Source: Pithys albifrons albifrons | Lineage: Eukaryota > Chordata > Aves > Passeriformes > Thamnophilidae | NCBI RefSeq assembly: GCF_047495875.1 | Contig: NC_092459.1 | Location: forward strand, 40,102,490-40,166,489 | Reading direction: 5' to 3' | Length of the DNA stretch: 64,000 nucleotides | Part shown: positions 60,958 through 64,000 of the stretch, piece after piece | How the letters are laid out: every line of letters begins with the position of its first letter | Numbering within the stretch: position 1 is the first letter of the stretch | Program-made: the position numbers and the translations under genes | Notes under the pieces: generated by a model | Database searches by the model: none | What the model saw: only the letters and a program-made list of their open reading frames with translations | What the model was told of the DNA's origin: nothing

Positions 60958-63900
60958 AATGAGTACATTAAATTCTAGGATATGAAAAGCAGCTCACTAG
61001 GCTTCTTCACTGAAAGTTACAACTACATTTTGGTTGTGCCTATATTAGTCACCTGTGCAGATCAGGGTGAAAACCTGGAGACAGTAGAGAGGGACAGGTG
61101 GTTCAGAGAACCTGATGTCGACCCCATGCATGTTTCTGAATACCCATTTGTGGCTGAAGTTCTTTCCTAATGCAGATACACTCTTAATGCTCATTTTAAG
61201 CCTGGTTGCACAGTGTTGTCATTTGTTCTCAATTTGTCCAAAGAAACAGTTTCTAGGCTGGAGGTGGCTCTTGGTTCATAATTCTCCCATACTTGCTTTG
61301 TCTTAAAGTTTGGAACTGGGTTGTGCTACTGATTAGTGAGACCACAAGTCTTGCAGCACGACATGCCTCAGACTTTTAAAACACCTTCTTTTTAGTCTTG
61401 TAGAGCATTAATTCTGTATGGCACCCAGTCCTGCATCAATTTCAACTTTGATCTTGAGAAACCATTCAAGGAAGAGATTAGTATTTAAATCTAATTCTCT
61501 TATTAGTTCACTCTTGTTCATGTTCCAAATGGAATATCTTGTAGACTTTCATACCAAATGTTGAAATGCCAGTGGTGTGGATATGAACTGATGTGTACTA
61601 TCCAAAGATAACAGAAAACACAATGACCTTGATTTGAACACAGGCACCTTAGGTGACAGACCTATGCTATAGGGCAGTCAGATCTCACATTGTCATTTCA
61701 AAGTGTGTATTCAGTGTAACTTTTTAGAAAACAAGATGAAATATAATTCTTTAGCTTCAAAGGAGTCTTTTTCAAAGTTGTGATATTTCAACAAAAGATG
61801 ACAACGTGCCACCACAGAATAACTTGTGAATGCAAATACAGCTCACCTCATTGTTCCTGCCTTTCTTCAGAAGCTCTACATCTTACTTTTCTAAAAAATG
61901 TAGGCTGTAGAACTAACAGAATTTAAAAGAACTACCTTTCAGTGTGAAGAGTTGTAAGAGTTTTAGTTCTACAAGTCTTTAAGGAAATCCAATTATAAGT
62001 TTCTTTATATTCATGGACCTTACCAAAAGAGGAACTTTTTTTCTCCATTGGTGTCATATTCTCAGTGGGGACTCCACCATGACATTGGTGCTGAGTTTCA
62101 GTGCCTTTCTCATTAGGAGACAACTGCCATCAATTCCCAAGAGACTGGGGCGGGACGCAGCCATGCTGTCCTATCCAGCAGCATGCTGTAAAAGAGGCTT
62201 AATGTTCACAAGCTGTGCACAAAAGTTCTCTCAGGCCACTGACTTCAAATTTTTAAATGTGTTCTCTGCTGAGAAATGCAAAGTCTCAAAATAATTGTTC
62301 ATATATTGTACTGTGAACCTGAGCAAAATGCTTTCACTTCCCCTCCATTTACAGCAGTACATAATCACAGGTGGTTACTGTCATCAGCATTATCATCATC
62401 ATTTTTATCATCATTATTATTTTATCCTAAACAGTTTAAAACAGGTGTTAGTTTGCCAGACTTTTAATGAAATAGTAGTATCACACTGATAATTTCTGTT
62501 GTAATGCTGTAATGCCAACAGTTTTACAGGCAATGGTGAATATGGGGAAATCTGAAGTTACAAAAGATTGAGAGATTAACAGAAGGAGTATTAATTCAAC
62601 CTCCATTATGTCAGTCTCATGAAAGACTCTTTTAACACTGGCAAGAAATCATAACACTTTCAAATTAAGAACCTTCTACCTTTTTTGCCAATCACATTTT
62701 CTGCATTATTTCTGGTAGCAATCCCTTTCTGGTAGCCCCTGGGGCTGTGATGACAAATTCCACTTCTCTTTGACAGTAAGGGTTTAGACATTTATATTTC
62801 CAGAAGACATGACAAAGATACACCAGGCCCTAGACAGCCTTTGTGCCATTACACTGGTGTCCCAGGGCAATGGCTCCTCTGGACCTTGGGGGATGCTGAG
62901 CCAGGGGAATGTACAAACATAACAGATGGGATGACGCCTGTACCACCAATTTGGCACAAGAAGGATGAGTCTGTATCAGCCTCTCCATTAAGATCCAGAG
63001 GGTGGTATCACTGTGAGCCTCCCTACTGCCCTCACTCACAGAGCTCTGGCTCTCACCACAGCACATGGACAGAGCAGATTTTCTACAGGAGGAGGACTTG
63101 ATGAACACACTTTTCCAGTGTTGCGTGCATTTGCTCCATGGCAGTGGACCTGATAACACCCTCCAAACATGTATAGGGTGAATAGAACGGTTTGGCACAA
63201 ACTGAGTCACATTACCTGGTGCAGACACATTTAAGGACAGTGAACTGGGTTGAAATTTGTGACTGCTGTCATCAGGGTCATCAGCTACACAAGCACTAAA
63301 TTCTCTTTAAACCTCAGAAAGGTGCAAAATGTTTCCTCTATGACTGTTTCATACAAAATGTCTGGACAACCCGGAGCTGTTCCCTCAGATGACTTTCATG
63401 ACCTTCATAGATCCACCAAGCCAATGTTCTACTTCAATTCATTTAAAGAATCTATTATGCTGCCACTGTTCACTTTAGCCACAGATTGCAAGCTATTATT
63501 TTAAATAATTAAGGACATTTCTTGAGGCTTCTCTAAGATCTACGGATAATAGCACTAAAGTTTAAGGTTTTTATATCACTATTTCAGAGACACAATGCAT
63601 GTGGCTGAAGCAGAGGGGAGAACATCACACTTAAATGACAGAAAGGAAGTGAGAAACTCTAAAGCACTTTTCTGGATCAGCTGGAGCCACAGATGGCTTT
63701 GTTCCTCTCCCACCACCAGCACCTCAAAGTAGCTGGCAGCAGCAGTCCTGGACAGAAGCAGGCAGAACACTCTGCCACCTCCTCAGTGGTCCCATTAGAA
63801 AATAAACACTTTAAAACCATGTTTTGGCTCTTATATTTCCAAAAAGCCAGACAAAAATTAACTTTATATAATTCATACAAAGGGTTTATATGTTTGGCAT

Positions 63901-64000
63901 CTTCTGATAAAGTTTTTGAGGCAAACACTCAGGGGTTTTAGAATCTAATACTTTGTTGCTAAATTGCCTAATAAAAATATCCGTGCTTGGACAACAGAGA
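60958..64000. other. Unannotated terminal interval
   Basis: No exon or transposon is confirmed. A CATCATCATT/TTATTATT trinucleotide-type patch lies at 62385-62425. The string CATTACACTGGTGTCC near 62848-62863 is suggestive of an old repeat but too short. A 132-codon minus frame (62830-63228) shows no domain. Confidence 0.45.

Overview
The window looks like non-coding nuclear DNA from a bird, probably a neoavian and possibly a passerine. The evidence is four CR1-type LINE copies with avian-style 3' ends (TTCCAAC followed by repeated ATTCTATG/ATTCTGTG units), three endogenous-retrovirus LTR insertions, and only thin traces of older amniote repeats (MIR/L2-like 3' ends and a decayed LINE reverse transcriptase). 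I found no exon of a host gene, tRNA, rRNA, CRISPR or bacterial-type gene. The sequence is AT-rich, has scattered microsatellites, and reads as intergenic or deep-intronic DNA.

Layout. (1) 1-5 kb: a solo LTR at 464-1192 with a perfect 5-bp target-site duplication (CACAT), a short ancient repeat at 3.5 kb, and a minus-strand CR1 at 3878-4990 that still shows the catalytic FADD motif of reverse transcriptase. (2) 5-18.9 kb: no recognised genes or mobile elements; two AT-rich blocks (8.44-8.72 and 12.17-13.02 kb) contain POU-octamer, SOX-type and TAAT motifs and could be distal enhancers. (3) 18.9-21.05 kb: a plus-strand CR1 split near its 3' end by an 847-bp LTR-like insertion with a 6-bp duplication (ATGACC). 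(4) 21-35 kb: single-copy-looking DNA, MIR-like and ancient repeat fragments, and two more enhancer-like blocks. (5) 35.1-36.9 kb: a very old non-LTR reverse-transcriptase relic readable only across three frames, then a CR1 3' fragment. (6) 37-50 kb: mostly featureless, with short tandem duplications, two AT-rich enhancer-like blocks (one with a pair of CTGGT...ACCAG hairpins), an isolated CpG-rich patch at 46.1-46.3 kb, and a 120-bp CR1 3' end at 50.6 kb. (7) 50.7-64 kb: a 107-bp TA array that folds into near-perfect hairpins at 56.43 kb, the longest open frame of the window (190 codons, probably chance), a MIR/L2-like fragment, and a third, CpG-rich 336-bp LTR at 60.62-60.96 kb on the minus strand.

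How the parts relate. There is no operon or pathway. The readable history is layered transposition: ancient LINE/MIR relics, then CR1 copies, then LTR retroviruses, one of which landed inside a CR1. If the window has host function it is most likely regulatory. That is an inference from motif content by eye and needs a comparative-genomics test. I see no previously undescribed gene system here; the points most worth a second look are the nested LTR with an open frame in its U3, the AT hairpin array, the CpG patch, and the enhancer-like blocks.
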